NCBI GenBank assembly: GCA_018053845.1
Contig: JAGPKU010000006.1
Coordinates: 1 to 54,110 of the forward strand
Source: Syntrophobacterales bacterium
GTDB taxonomy: Bacteria > Desulfobacterota > Syntrophia > Syntrophales > UBA2192
Length of the DNA: 54,110 bases
Direction of reading: 5' to 3'
The first letter of the stretch is position 1; the number at the start of each line of letters is the position of its first letter. Shown piece after piece: positions 1 through 7,003 of this stretch. The position numbers were made by a program, and so were the translations under genes. Under the pieces are notes generated by a model, which saw only the letters and a list, made by a program, of their open reading frames with translations, did no database searches and was not told the DNA's origin.

Positions 1-229
1 CGATGATGACGGCGATGACCTCCTTGGTCGTCACCATCATCCCGTCCTTCTTGATCGCCTTGATGGCCTTCTGCGGGTCGTCCACGATGAGGTTGATGAC
101 GCCGAAGGTCGCCGTCGTGGCGATCGTCGTGGCGCGGATGTTCACCTTCGCCTTGCCCAGGATCCCGGTCAGCCTCGCCAGCTGCCCGGGCTTGTTCTCC
201 GCGAAAACGGAGATCTGATGCACGATCAT
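1..229 (-). CDS. ACT domain protein (3' part beyond window edge)
   Basis: The reading frame starts at ATG 229 and runs off the left edge, so only the first 76 codons are visible. The start MIVHQISVFAENKPGQLARL followed by VNIRATTIAT is the usual beginning of an ACT domain, a small ligand-binding regulatory fold that often senses amino acids. A Shine-Dalgarno GGAGAGGAC lies just upstream. The gene sits downstream of paaK on the same strand, a pairing common in anaerobes that degrade aromatic acids, so it may tune phenylacetate activation. That role is inferred; the family assignment is good for the visible part. Confidence 0.85.
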   Translation of the reverse strand, partial: MIVHQISVFAENKPGQLARLTGILGKAKVNIRATTIATTATFGVINLIVDDPQKAIKAIKKDGMMVTTKEVIAVII

Positions 230-295
230 GGTCCTCTCCATCATTCATGTCGGTCCGGTCGAAAACGCCCGGACGCAAGGCACCCTGGACAGCCA

Positions 296-387
296 GAAGT
301 CAGGAAGCGATGAAGAGCGGAAGATAGGCGTGGATGAAAGATTTCTGTATATTTCCGCTCTTCCTCACTTCTGCTCTTCCTCACTCC
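296..387. repeat. Snap-back intergenic repeat, family A copy 1
   Basis: The left arm carries TCAGGAAGCGATGAAGAGCG (300-319). The right arm carries TCCGCTCTTCCTCACTT (354-370) and then a second partly matching unit. The right arm read on the other strand is a tandem version of the left arm, so the transcript could fold on itself. The same two words recur in the same arrangement at 38324-38391. The repeat lies between paaK and the ACT gene. Confidence 0.7.
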
Positions 388-452
388 ACAAACGCCAAGC
401 CGGCAGACGATCGCAGCGCAAAGAAAGGGGTGCGCCCCCGGTCACCCGCCCG

Positions 453-1751
453 TCAGTCCTTCCGGTTGTCGATCACCCGCACGGCCTTCCCCTCCGACTT
501 GGGGAGGCTCCCCGGCTCGACGAGCTCGACCTTCGGGGTGATCAGGATGTCGGCCTTGAGTTCGTCCGTGATCCGGCGCTGGAGCTTCTGGAGCTTCAGC
601 AGGTCCCCGTCGAAGAACTCCTGCGCCACCTCGACCTTGACGATCATCTCGTCGTTGAACCCCTTGCGCTCCAGGATGATCTGGAAGTTCGTCCCCACGC
701 CCGGGATGTCCATGAGCTTCTTCTCGATCTGGATCGGGAAGATGTTGACCCCCTTGAGGATCATCATGTCGTCGGTGCGGCCCTTGATGCGCTCGATGCG
801 CCGGTGGGTCCGGCCGCACTCGCAGGGCCCCGGGATGATCCGGGTGAGGTCCTTCGTGCGGTATCGGACAATCGGCATCCCCTCGCGCACCAGCGTCGTC
901 ATGACCAGCTCGCCCTCCTCGCCGTCCGGGACGGGCTTCAGGGTCTTCGGGTCGATGATCTCGACGAGGAAATTGTCCTCCCAGATGTGCAGGCCGTTCT
1001 GGGCGGGGCACTCGAAGGCCACGCCGGGCCCGTTCATCTCGGAGAGGCCGTAGGAATTGAAGGCCTTCCAGCCGTAGAAGTCCTCGATCCGCCTGCGGGT
1101 CTTCTCCGTGTGCGGCTCCGCCCCGACGAAGGCGATCCGAACCTTCGTGTCCTTTCGGGGATCGACCTTGAGCTCCTCGAAGACGGCGGTCAGATGCAGG
1201 GCATAGCTCGGGATGATGTGGATGACCGTCGTCTCGAAATCCTGCATGAGCTGGATCTGGCGCTTGCTGTTGCCGGCCCCGGCGGGGATGACCAGGCAGC
1301 CGATCCGCTCCGCCCCGTAGTGGAACCCCAGGCCCCCCGTGAAGAGACCGTAGGTCATCATGTTCTGGAAGACGTCGGAGCGGCGCACCCCCGTCATGTA
1401 CATGCAGCGCGCCACCAGGTTGGTCCAGGCGTCGAGGTCCTTCGCCGTGTGGAAGATGACCGTCGCCCGGCCCGTCGTGCCCGACGAGGAATGCATGCGG
1501 ACGAGCTCCTCCCGCGGAACGGCGAGGAACCCGTAGGGCCAGTTTTTGCGCAGGTCGTCCTTGGTCGTCAGGGGCAGGCTCGGCACGTCGGCCATGGTCC
1601 TGAAATCACCGGGGTTGAACCCCGCCTGCCTGTACACCTCCCGGTAATGGGGAGAGTCGGCGGCCTTCACGAGGGTTGCCTTCAGCCGCTCGAGCTGAAG
1701 GGCCTCCAGCCGCTCGCGCGGCAGGGTCTCGATCTCTTTTTCCCAGTACAT
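453..1751 (-). CDS. paaK: Phenylacetate-CoA ligase
   Basis: Adenylate-forming ligase of 432 residues, the normal PaaK length. It would activate phenylacetate (or a related aryl acid) with ATP and CoA in the cytoplasm. Visible signatures are the AMP-binding loop SSSGTTGR (residues 88-95), the YGLSEMNGPG segment and the C-terminal region around GRTDDMMILKGVNIFP. The start ATG at 1751 has GGAGG about 10 nt upstream. The ACT-domain gene follows on the same strand after a 220-bp gap that holds a snap-back repeat. The substrate could be phenylacetate or another aromatic acid; sequence alone does not decide. Confidence 0.93.
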   Translation of the reverse strand: MYWEKEIETLPRERLEALQLERLKATLVKAADSPHYREVYRQAGFNPGDFRTMADVPSLPLTTKDDLRKNWPYGFLAVPREELVRMHSSSGTTGRATVIFHTAKDLDAWTNLVARCMYMTGVRRSDVFQNMMTYGLFTGGLGFHYGAERIGCLVIPAGAGNSKRQIQLMQDFETTVIHIIPSYALHLTAVFEELKVDPRKDTKVRIAFVGAEPHTEKTRRRIEDFYGWKAFNSYGLSEMNGPGVAFECPAQNGLHIWEDNFLVEIIDPKTLKPVPDGEEGELVMTTLVREGMPIVRYRTKDLTRIIPGPCECGRTHRRIERIKGRTDDMMILKGVNIFPIQIEKKLMDIPGVGTNFQIILERKGFNDEMIVKVEVAQEFFDGDLLKLQKLQRRITDELKADILITPKVELVEPGSLPKSEGKAVRVIDNRKD

Positions 1752-1940
1752 GGCTTCGGATCCTCCATGGTGATCGAGCGTTTTTTGTACCCCTCCCCGT
1801 GAAATTTATCAAGACCTATCTCAGGCCGAAGAGATTCACGCCAAGTTCCCCCTTGCGAATCAGGGCCGTTCGCGGATATAGAAAGCAGAAAACCACGCCG
1901 CAGGCAGGCGAAGAGCGACCCGGGACAAAAAGGGATTCTT

Positions 1941-1963
1941 TCCTGAAGCCTGTTGCCTGACGC
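1941..1963. repeat. CAGGC-type intergenic repeat, family B copy 1
   Basis: Iterated word CCTGTTGCCTGACGCCTGATGC directly upstream of the alcohol dehydrogenase start region. Its reverse complement closely matches the unit at 48181-48198. Only one clear arm is seen here. Confidence 0.45.
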
Positions 1964-1988
1964 CTGATGCTTGTTTCCGGAGGAAACC

Positions 1989-3155
1989 ATGCAGAACTTC
2001 GTATTCGAGAACCCCACGAAGATCATCTTCGGGAAAGGCTCCATCGCCAGGATCGGCGCCGAGGCCAAACGCTTCGGCCGCCGGGTGCTCATGGTCTACG
2101 GGATGGGAAGCGTCCGGGCGAGCGGCGTCTACGAGCAGGTCCTGAACTCCCTCAAGGAGGCGGGCGTCGACGTCGTGGAGCTTTCGGGCGTGAAGTCCAA
2201 CCCCCTGCTCTCCAAGGCCAAGGAGGGCATCGCGCTGGCGCGCGCAAAGCCGGTCGACGCGGTCCTCGCCGTGGGCGGCGGCAGCGTGATCGACACGGCC
2301 AAGACGATCGCCGCGGGGGTCAAGGCCGATCACGACCCCTGGGAGTTCTTCGTCTACACGAAGCTCGTCCGGGAGGCCCTGCCCGTCCTGGTCGTCCTGA
2401 CGATGTCGGCCAGCGCGTCGGAGATGAACGCCGCGGCGGTCATCACCAACGACGAGACGCTCCAGAAGTTCAGCGTGCGCTCGCCCCTGATCCAGCCGAA
2501 GGCGTCCATCCTCGACCCGGAGGTCCTCTACACCGTGAGCCCGGCCTACACGGCCTACAGCGCCGTCGATATCGTCACGCACATGCTCGAGGGCTACTTC
2601 ACCAACACCGAGCCCGGCGAGAGCCCCCTGCAGGACCGGATGGTCTACGCCTTCATGAAGACGATCATGGAGGCCACCGCGAAATCGCTGGCCGACCCGC
2701 GGGACTACGACGCCCGGGCGAACTTCATGTGGTCGGGCACCCTGGCCTTCAACGGCCTGACGACGGCGGGGATGGGGATCGTGGGATTTCCCGTGCACAT
2801 GATCGAGCACTCGCTGTCAGCCCTCTACGACATCGCGCACGGGGCGGGCCTCTCCGTCGTCCTGCCCGGCTGGATGACCTGGTCCGCGGCGAAAAGGCCG
2901 GCACGCTTCGCCCGCCTGGCGAGGGAATTCTTCGGGGCGGCCGAGGCGGACGACGCGAAGGCCGCGGCGGCGGGCATCGCGAAACTCAGGGACTGGTTCC
3001 GTTCCATCGGGAGCCCCGTTTCCCTCAAGGAGGGGGGCATCCCCGAGGGCGACATCGAAAAGATCGCCGACAACGCCGTCGAGCTGGCGAAGACCTGGAA
3101 GCTGAAGGACTACACAAAGGACGTGATCGTCGAGGTCTTGAACCACTGCCGATGA
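1989..3155 (+). CDS. Iron-containing alcohol dehydrogenase
   Basis: Group III alcohol dehydrogenase of 388 residues. It starts MQNFVFENPTKIIFGKGSI, typical of the butanol-dehydrogenase/YqhD-like branch. The nucleotide-binding glycine motif GGGSVIDTAK is present. Candidate metal ligands are seen in SAVDIVTHMLEGY (Asp, His) and in MIEHSLSALYDIAHGAG (two His). It would interconvert an aldehyde and an alcohol with NAD(P)H. ATG 1989 is chosen because GGAGG lies 6 nt upstream; a TTG at 1971 is also in frame but lacks a site. The gene diverges from paaK. Substrate cannot be told from sequence. Confidence 0.9.
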   Translation: MQNFVFENPTKIIFGKGSIARIGAEAKRFGRRVLMVYGMGSVRASGVYEQVLNSLKEAGVDVVELSGVKSNPLLSKAKEGIALARAKPVDAVLAVGGGSVIDTAKTIAAGVKADHDPWEFFVYTKLVREALPVLVVLTMSASASEMNAAAVITNDETLQKFSVRSPLIQPKASILDPEVLYTVSPAYTAYSAVDIVTHMLEGYFTNTEPGESPLQDRMVYAFMKTIMEATAKSLADPRDYDARANFMWSGTLAFNGLTTAGMGIVGFPVHMIEHSLSALYDIAHGAGLSVVLPGWMTWSAAKRPARFARLAREFFGAAEADDAKAAAAGIAKLRDWFRSIGSPVSLKEGGIPEGDIEKIADNAVELAKTWKLKDYTKDVIVEVLNHCR

Positions 3156-3174
3156 AAAACCTTTCCTTGTACTT

Positions 3175-3209
3175 CCTCTCTCCCGGCGGGAGAGGATTGA
3201 GGTGAGGGG
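3175..3209. repeat. REP-like palindrome with GAGG tail, copy 1
   Basis: A perfect hairpin CCTCTC TCCCGGCGGGAGAGG (3175-3195) is followed by ATTGAGGTGAGGGG. A diverged copy with the same layout (hairpin and then ATCGAGGCGAGGG) lies at 28230-28268. Short palindromes of this type are dispersed in many bacterial genomes. Here the tail supplies the purine-rich ribosome-binding region of the mobA-like gene that follows. Confidence 0.6.
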
Positions 3210-3220
3210 GGAATGCATCC

Positions 3221-3817
3221 TTGCACGACATGACCGGCGTCATCCTGGCCGGCGGCCGGGCCGGCCGCCTGGGCGGCATCAACAAGGCCTTCATCGAGAT
3301 CGACGGCGAGCGCCTCATCGACCGGACGCTGCGGGTCTACCGGGCCCTCTTCCGGGAGATCATCATCTCCACCAACGCCCCGCTGGAGTACCTGGAGTTC
3401 GACGCCCGGATCGTCACGGACATCCACCGGGAGAAGGGCCCCCTGGGCGGCATCCACGCGGGGCTTCTCCACGCGACCGGCGAGCGGGCCTTCGTCTCGG
3501 CCTGCGACATGCCGCACCTGAGCGAGGCCTTCATTCGCCACATGATGGCGCTGGCTGAGGGGCACGACCTGGTGGTCCCCGTCACGGACGACGGCTACGA
3601 ATCTCTGCATGCGATCTATTCCCGAACGTGCCTCCCCGTCATCGAATCTCAGATCGAGCGGGGCGACCTGAAGGTCTCCCGCCTGTTCCGGAAATTCAGG
3701 ACCCGCGAGATCCCCGCCGACGAGATCCGCCGGTTCGACCCCGAGGGTCGGCTTTTCGCCAACCTCAACCTCCCCGAAGACCTCAAGGGTCTCGCCCACC
3801 GCCCGATCGGCCGTTGA
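3221..3817 (+). CDS. mobA: Molybdenum cofactor guanylyltransferase-like protein
   Basis: Protein of 198 residues with the MobA nucleotidyltransferase layout: N-terminal GTP loop VILAGGRAGRLGGINKA, then KGPLGGIHAGL, then the metal/substrate motif SACDMPHLS. MobA attaches GMP to molybdopterin to make the bis-MGD cofactor of formate dehydrogenases and related enzymes. The family motif usually reads RMGxDKA; here it is RLGGINKA, so a different NTP-transferase substrate is possible. Start is TTG 3221 (9 nt after GAGGGGGG) or ATG 3230. The gene stands alone between the alcohol dehydrogenase and the OFA transporter. Confidence 0.75.
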   Translation: MHDMTGVILAGGRAGRLGGINKAFIEIDGERLIDRTLRVYRALFREIIISTNAPLEYLEFDARIVTDIHREKGPLGGIHAGLLHATGERAFVSACDMPHLSEAFIRHMMALAEGHDLVVPVTDDGYESLHAIYSRTCLPVIESQIERGDLKVSRLFRKFRTREIPADEIRRFDPEGRLFANLNLPEDLKGLAHRPIGR

Positions 3818-3982
3818 GGTCTGCCGGGGACCCGGTGTTCCATCAAGATTTCTCGAACCAGGGGGCCGGGAATCAAAAAACGCAAGCGACGGGTTCATCC
3901 GTCATCACGACCCCACAGCGAGCCGCAGGCGATGCGCGTGCGATCGTTTTCAATATCCCCGTGTACTCAAATCCTTTTTCGA

Positions 3983-4009
3983 TTGACAATTCCCCGGAAT
4001 TCCGATAAT
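3983..4009 (+). promoter_or_regulatory. Sigma-70-like promoter with palindrome in spacer
   Basis: TTGACA (3983-3988), 15 bp, GATAAT (4004-4009), about 100 bp upstream of the OFA transporter. The spacer holds a perfect inverted repeat AATTCC-CC-GGAATT (3988-4001), placed where a bound repressor would block polymerase. The 15-bp spacing is short. The rest of the 291-bp gap (3818-4108) shows no other feature. Confidence 0.5.
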
Positions 4010-4108
4010 CGTGGCGCGATTTTGCGTTTATCCGGCAGGGAGGCGCAAACGGCGTTTTCCATTCAATTCACACTTGTCGGGTTCAGGATCTGAGGAGGGA
4101 GGGTTCCA

Positions 4109-5341
4109 ATGAGTGAGGAGAAACTTTTCGGGATGCCGGCCGAGAAGGGCCGGTGGATGTTCGTCTTACTGGGCTTCATCATCAACATCTGCCTGGGCAG
4201 CGTCTACGCCTACAGCGTGTTCCGGGGCCCTGTGTCAAAGCTGCTCAACATGAGCGCCACCGAGGCGGGGCTTCCCTTCATGGTCTTCCTGGCCCTGTTC
4301 GCCACCATGGTGTTCTTCGGCGGCCAGGTCATGGCCAAGCTCGGCCCCAAGATGCTCGGCATAATCGGGGGCGCCATCGTCGGTGCGGGCTGGATGCTGG
4401 CCAGCTTCTCCACGAGCGGAATCATGCTGACAATCACGTACGGGGTCATCGGCGGAGGCGGCGTGGGCCTGGCCTACGGTGTTCCCCTGGCCGTCGCCGG
4501 ACGCTGGTTCCCCGACAAGCGGGGCCTTGCGCTGGGCCTGACGCTCGCCGGCTTCGGCGGATCGCCCTTCGTGTCGGCCAACGTGGCGGCGGCCCTCATC
4601 AAGGCCGTGGGCCCTATGCAGACCTTCTTCTACATGGGTGCGGCCTTCCTGGCCATCATGACCCTTTGCTTCATCCCCTTCCGCTTCCCCAAGGACGGCT
4701 GGCTCCCCGCGGGCTGGAAGCCGCCGGCAGCGGCGGCGGCCGGCGCCGTCGACCTCAACATGGGGGAGATGGCCAAGACAACCACGTTCATGGGCCTTTT
4801 CCTGTGCTACATCATCGGCTCCCTCGCGGGGCTGATGGCCATCGGGATCTCCGCCTCCGTCGCCCAGGAAATCATCAAAATCGACGCGGTCACGGCGGCC
4901 ACACTGGTCGGCGTGTTCGCCATCTTCAACGGCGTCGGGCGGCCCCTGTTCGGGGTGCTCACGGACAAGCTATCGCCCAAGGTGGCGGCGCTCATCTCCT
5001 TCGTCCTCATCCTCGTGTGCTCTCTGGGCATGCTGATGGCGGGCCCCGGAAGCGTGATGCTCTACACGATCTGCTTCATCGGCTTCTGGCTCGTGCTCGG
5101 GGGGTGGCTGGCGATCGCGCCCACGGCGACGACGATCTTCTTCGGCGTGAAGAACTACGCCAAGAACTACGGCCTCGTCTTCTTCGCCTACGGACTCGGC
5201 GCCATCCTGGGCGGCATCATCGCCGGCCAGGCGAAGGACACCTTCGGCTCCTTCACCTTCGCCTTCTACCCCACGGCGGGGCTGGCAGTCCTCGGAATCC
5301 TCATCGCCATGGCCCTGATGAAGCCGGTCAAGAAGGCGTAG
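4109..5341 (+). CDS. OFA-family MFS transporter (oxalate/formate antiporter-like)
   Basis: Polytopic protein of 410 residues with about 12 hydrophobic segments and a polar, Ala-rich central loop near residues 200-215. The start GRWMFVLLGFIINICLGSVY followed by AYSVF is characteristic of the OxlT/OFA branch of the major facilitator superfamily. These carry small carboxylates or formate across the inner membrane. Ribosome site GGAGGGAGG precedes ATG 4109. It is a single-gene unit, with its own promoter candidate upstream and an intrinsic terminator after the stop. The exact substrate is unknown. Confidence 0.88.
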   Translation: MSEEKLFGMPAEKGRWMFVLLGFIINICLGSVYAYSVFRGPVSKLLNMSATEAGLPFMVFLALFATMVFFGGQVMAKLGPKMLGIIGGAIVGAGWMLASFSTSGIMLTITYGVIGGGGVGLAYGVPLAVAGRWFPDKRGLALGLTLAGFGGSPFVSANVAAALIKAVGPMQTFFYMGAAFLAIMTLCFIPFRFPKDGWLPAGWKPPAAAAAGAVDLNMGEMAKTTTFMGLFLCYIIGSLAGLMAIGISASVAQEIIKIDAVTAATLVGVFAIFNGVGRPLFGVLTDKLSPKVAALISFVLILVCSLGMLMAGPGSVMLYTICFIGFWLVLGGWLAIAPTATTIFFGVKNYAKNYGLVFFAYGLGAILGGIIAGQAKDTFGSFTFAFYPTAGLAVLGILIAMALMKPVKKA

Positions 5342-5372
5342 GACGCGGCTATCTCAGATTCGCCTCAAACGG

Positions 5373-5405
5373 GAGCGCCGGTCTTGCCGACCGGCGCTCT
5401 TTGTG
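5373..5405 (+). terminator. Rho-independent terminator of the OFA gene
   Basis: Perfect 11-bp stem GAGCGCCGGTC (5373-5383), loop TTGCC, GACCGGCGCTC (5389-5399), then TTTGTGT. Confidence 0.9.
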
Positions 5406-5435
5406 TATCCGCTCGCTTCCCCGCGGCATTTTACC

Positions 5436-5464
5436 TTGACGGGCCTGATGGCATATTGTAGTAT
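5436..5464 (+). promoter_or_regulatory. Promoter of the left VapBC module
   Basis: TTGACG (5436-5441), 17 bp, TAGTAT (5459-5464), 29 bp before the antitoxin start. AT-rich and partly palindromic around TATGCATAATC and TGTGCATG, as expected where a VapBC complex autoregulates. The right module has a comparable promoter. Confidence 0.65.
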
Positions 5465-5493
5465 GCATAATCAATGTGCATGCGGGAGGCATC

Positions 5494-5709
5494 ATGAGGA
5501 CCACCATCGTGATCAACGAGGATCTGCTCGACGAGGTCAAGACCCTCTCCGGGGCAAAGTCGAAAAGGGACGCTGTGGAAAAAGCGCTGGAGGAGTTCGT
5601 CAGTCGGAGAAAAGCACGCAGGCTGATGGAATTGGAGGGGAAACTGGACCTTGCCTTCACGCCCGAGGAGTTCCTCGAGAGGAGAAAACGGGATGTTCCT
5701 CATCGATAG
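5494..5709 (+). CDS. vapB: VapB-type antitoxin, left module
   Basis: Seventy-one residues starting MRTTIVINEDLLDEV, a ribbon-helix-helix type N-terminus found in VapB antitoxins, followed by a basic/helical tail that would wrap the toxin. The start at 5494 has GGGAGG 5 nt upstream. It overlaps the toxin gene by 17 bp, which implies translational coupling. The antitoxin should bind its own promoter and neutralise the PIN toxin. It is clearly homologous to the antitoxin at 20346-20552 on the opposite strand (shared MRTT.INE.LL and LTPEE/FTPEE segments). Confidence 0.85.
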   Translation: MRTTIVINEDLLDEVKTLSGAKSKRDAVEKALEEFVSRRKARRLMELEGKLDLAFTPEEFLERRKRDVPHR

Positions 5710-6091
5710 CTCGGCCTGGATCGACTATCTTCGCCCGTCCGGTTCCGCGAAGATCAAGGCCCGAATCCGGAAAATCCTCGAAAGCGAAGAGGCCGCCACC
5801 TGCGGGATCATTGTCGTCGAAATCCTTCGCGGAGCCCGGACGGAAAAGGATTACCGAACCCTCCGGGATTCGTTCCTTTCGCTTCCGGGAATACCCATTA
5901 CCCGGGACGTGATCGACAGGGCTTCCCGCTGGGGTTTCCTGCTCGACAGGAAAGGAAAGCAGGTCCCGACGACGGATCTCATCATCGCATCCTGCGCCCA
6001 CAAAACAGCCCGGCTTGTCCATGCTGACGGGGATTTCGAGATCATCGCCTCGATTTGCGAACTCGACCAGGAGAGACTCCAGACCGCCTGA
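5693..6091 (+). CDS. vapC: VapC-type PIN-domain ribonuclease toxin, left module
   Basis: PIN domain of 132 residues. Acidic residues typical of the active site are visible in FLIDSSAWIDY, in VVEILRGAR and in PTTDLIIAS. VapC toxins cleave tRNA or rRNA when not bound by VapB. Start ATG 5693 lies inside the end of vapB. A palindromic repeat begins 11 bp after the stop. Its paralogue is at 19955-20356. Confidence 0.88.
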   Translation: MFLIDSSAWIDYLRPSGSAKIKARIRKILESEEAATCGIIVVEILRGARTEKDYRTLRDSFLSLPGIPITRDVIDRASRWGFLLDRKGKQVPTTDLIIASCAHKTARLVHADGDFEIIASICELDQERLQTA

Positions 6092-6102
6092 GACTCAGGG
6101 CT

Positions 6103-6129
6103 GCAGGACAGGCGAGACGCCTGTCCTGC
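6103..6129. repeat. Palindrome GCAGGACAGGCG-AGA-mirror
   Basis: Perfect 12-bp inverted repeat GCAGGACAGGCG (6103-6114), loop AGA, CGCCTGTCCTGC (6118-6129), just after vapC. A related element GGCAGGCG-AGA-CGCCTGCC lies at 19779-19797, on the other side of the island. It could also act as a terminator, though no T-run follows directly. Confidence 0.75.
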
Positions 6130-6150
6130 CAGGGGATTTTGTTTGACTGT

Positions 6151-6175
6151 GGGACGGGCGTCTCACCCGTCACCC
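6151..6175. repeat. Second palindrome, inverted orientation
   Basis: GACGGG-CGTCTCA-CCCGTC (6153-6171) resembles the 6103 element in reverse orientation, with GTCTC in place of GAGAC. It contains the stop codon of the AbiEii-like gene on the minus strand. Confidence 0.55.
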
Positions 6176-6802
6176 GGCACAGTGTTTCACCCACGACTGG
6201 ACGGTCTTCCGTATTTTCTTCCAATCCACGTTCCAGAGCATACGGGGCATCCGCTCCTTGTCGGCCTGATCGAAACAGGAAAGCCCGTAAAGGATATGGC
6301 CGATGTCTTGCACATCATATTTCCTTCGATAGAAAGCCAGCATGTCGGTCAGTGAATATCTTTCCTGACCGAGTGCATCAAGGTCGATGAAATCCTTTTT
6401 CGATCCTCGCTGGGCGATGGCAGCCAGCTTCATGCAGGCCAAGTCGGCGAGCGACGCGATTGGACAGTCAACCTCCCTCCAGAGGAGCACCGGTTTGAGC
6501 AGAGGATAGGCATACTCGAAAAAGCTGAGCTGCACCCGGTATGCCCTGCCGAGAAGTGTTCCCCTTTCCGCCTGGCCCGTCACGAAGGGGCTCTTTTCCT
6601 GTCTCAGGGATGCCGCCAGACGCAGGGGGTCGGCCGGCTGCACCGACGTAAACCAGCCGAGGTCCACCGATCGGCGGTGGCCCAATTGAAGCGCCATCGC
6701 CGTTCCGCCGCCGAGATAGAAGCCTTCCTGGAAGGCAAACGGCCCCAAGCGCCGGAGGGCCCTTTTCCGGGCAGCCGTCAGGCTATCGGCATGAATCTTC
6801 AT
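6170..6802 (-). CDS. AbiEii-like nucleotidyltransferase with altered DxD
   Basis: Protein of 210 residues from ATG 6802. The segment FYLGGGTAMALQLGHRRSVD (residues 28-47) is the hallmark of the AbiEii/AbiGii nucleotidyltransferase family, which includes toxins of abortive-infection systems. The family motif usually continues Asp-x-Asp; here it reads Asp47-Leu-Gly49, so the second metal-binding Asp is missing. A later KLAAIAQRGSKKDFIDL segment is also typical. It overlaps a 62-residue upstream ORF by ATGA. Activity is uncertain: it could be an inactivated toxin or an enzyme with a shifted acidic residue. Confidence 0.8.
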   Translation of the reverse strand: MKIHADSLTAARKRALRRLGPFAFQEGFYLGGGTAMALQLGHRRSVDLGWFTSVQPADPLRLAASLRQEKSPFVTGQAERGTLLGRAYRVQLSFFEYAYPLLKPVLLWREVDCPIASLADLACMKLAAIAQRGSKKDFIDLDALGQERYSLTDMLAFYRRKYDVQDIGHILYGLSCFDQADKERMPRMLWNVDWKKIRKTVQSWVKHCAG

Positions 6803-6987
6803 CGGAAGGCCCTTCGATCCCACACCTGTCGAGTCTTGCCTCGGAGCCGATCGTCGACGTCTTGTTCGGGCAGGTCCAGGACAAGTTCCCAGAACCTGAG
6901 CTTCGGCGGACTCAACCCGGCTCCCCGTCGGTCCACGAGCCAGTTCCTGAGATCCCGATCGGAAAATCTCGTCCGAAGCCACTGCAC
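6799..6987 (-). CDS. Small ORF coupled to AbiEii-like gene, unknown
   Basis: Sixty-two residues from GTG 6987, rich in Arg and Trp (MQWLRTRFSDRDLRNWLVD). Its TGA overlaps the ATG of the next gene, which suggests co-translation. It sits where AbiEii-type genes often have a partner or antitoxin. The ribosome site is weak, and the start is only 16-20 bp from the left end of the transposase-associated repeat, so the true N-terminus may have been cut by that element. I do not recognise a family. Confidence 0.45.
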   Translation of the reverse strand: MQWLRTRFSDRDLRNWLVDRRGAGLSPPKLRFWELVLDLPEQDVDDRLRGKTRQVWDRRAFR

Positions 6988-7003
6988 CGCTTCCCAGGGA
7001 CAG

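Noticed and set aside
228-1802. Long plus-strand open frame over paaK
   Set aside because: It is the antisense shadow of a clear PaaK gene in GC-rich DNA; its protein is Arg/Asp/Leu-rich with no family pattern. The same holds for similar long opposite frames over most genes here.
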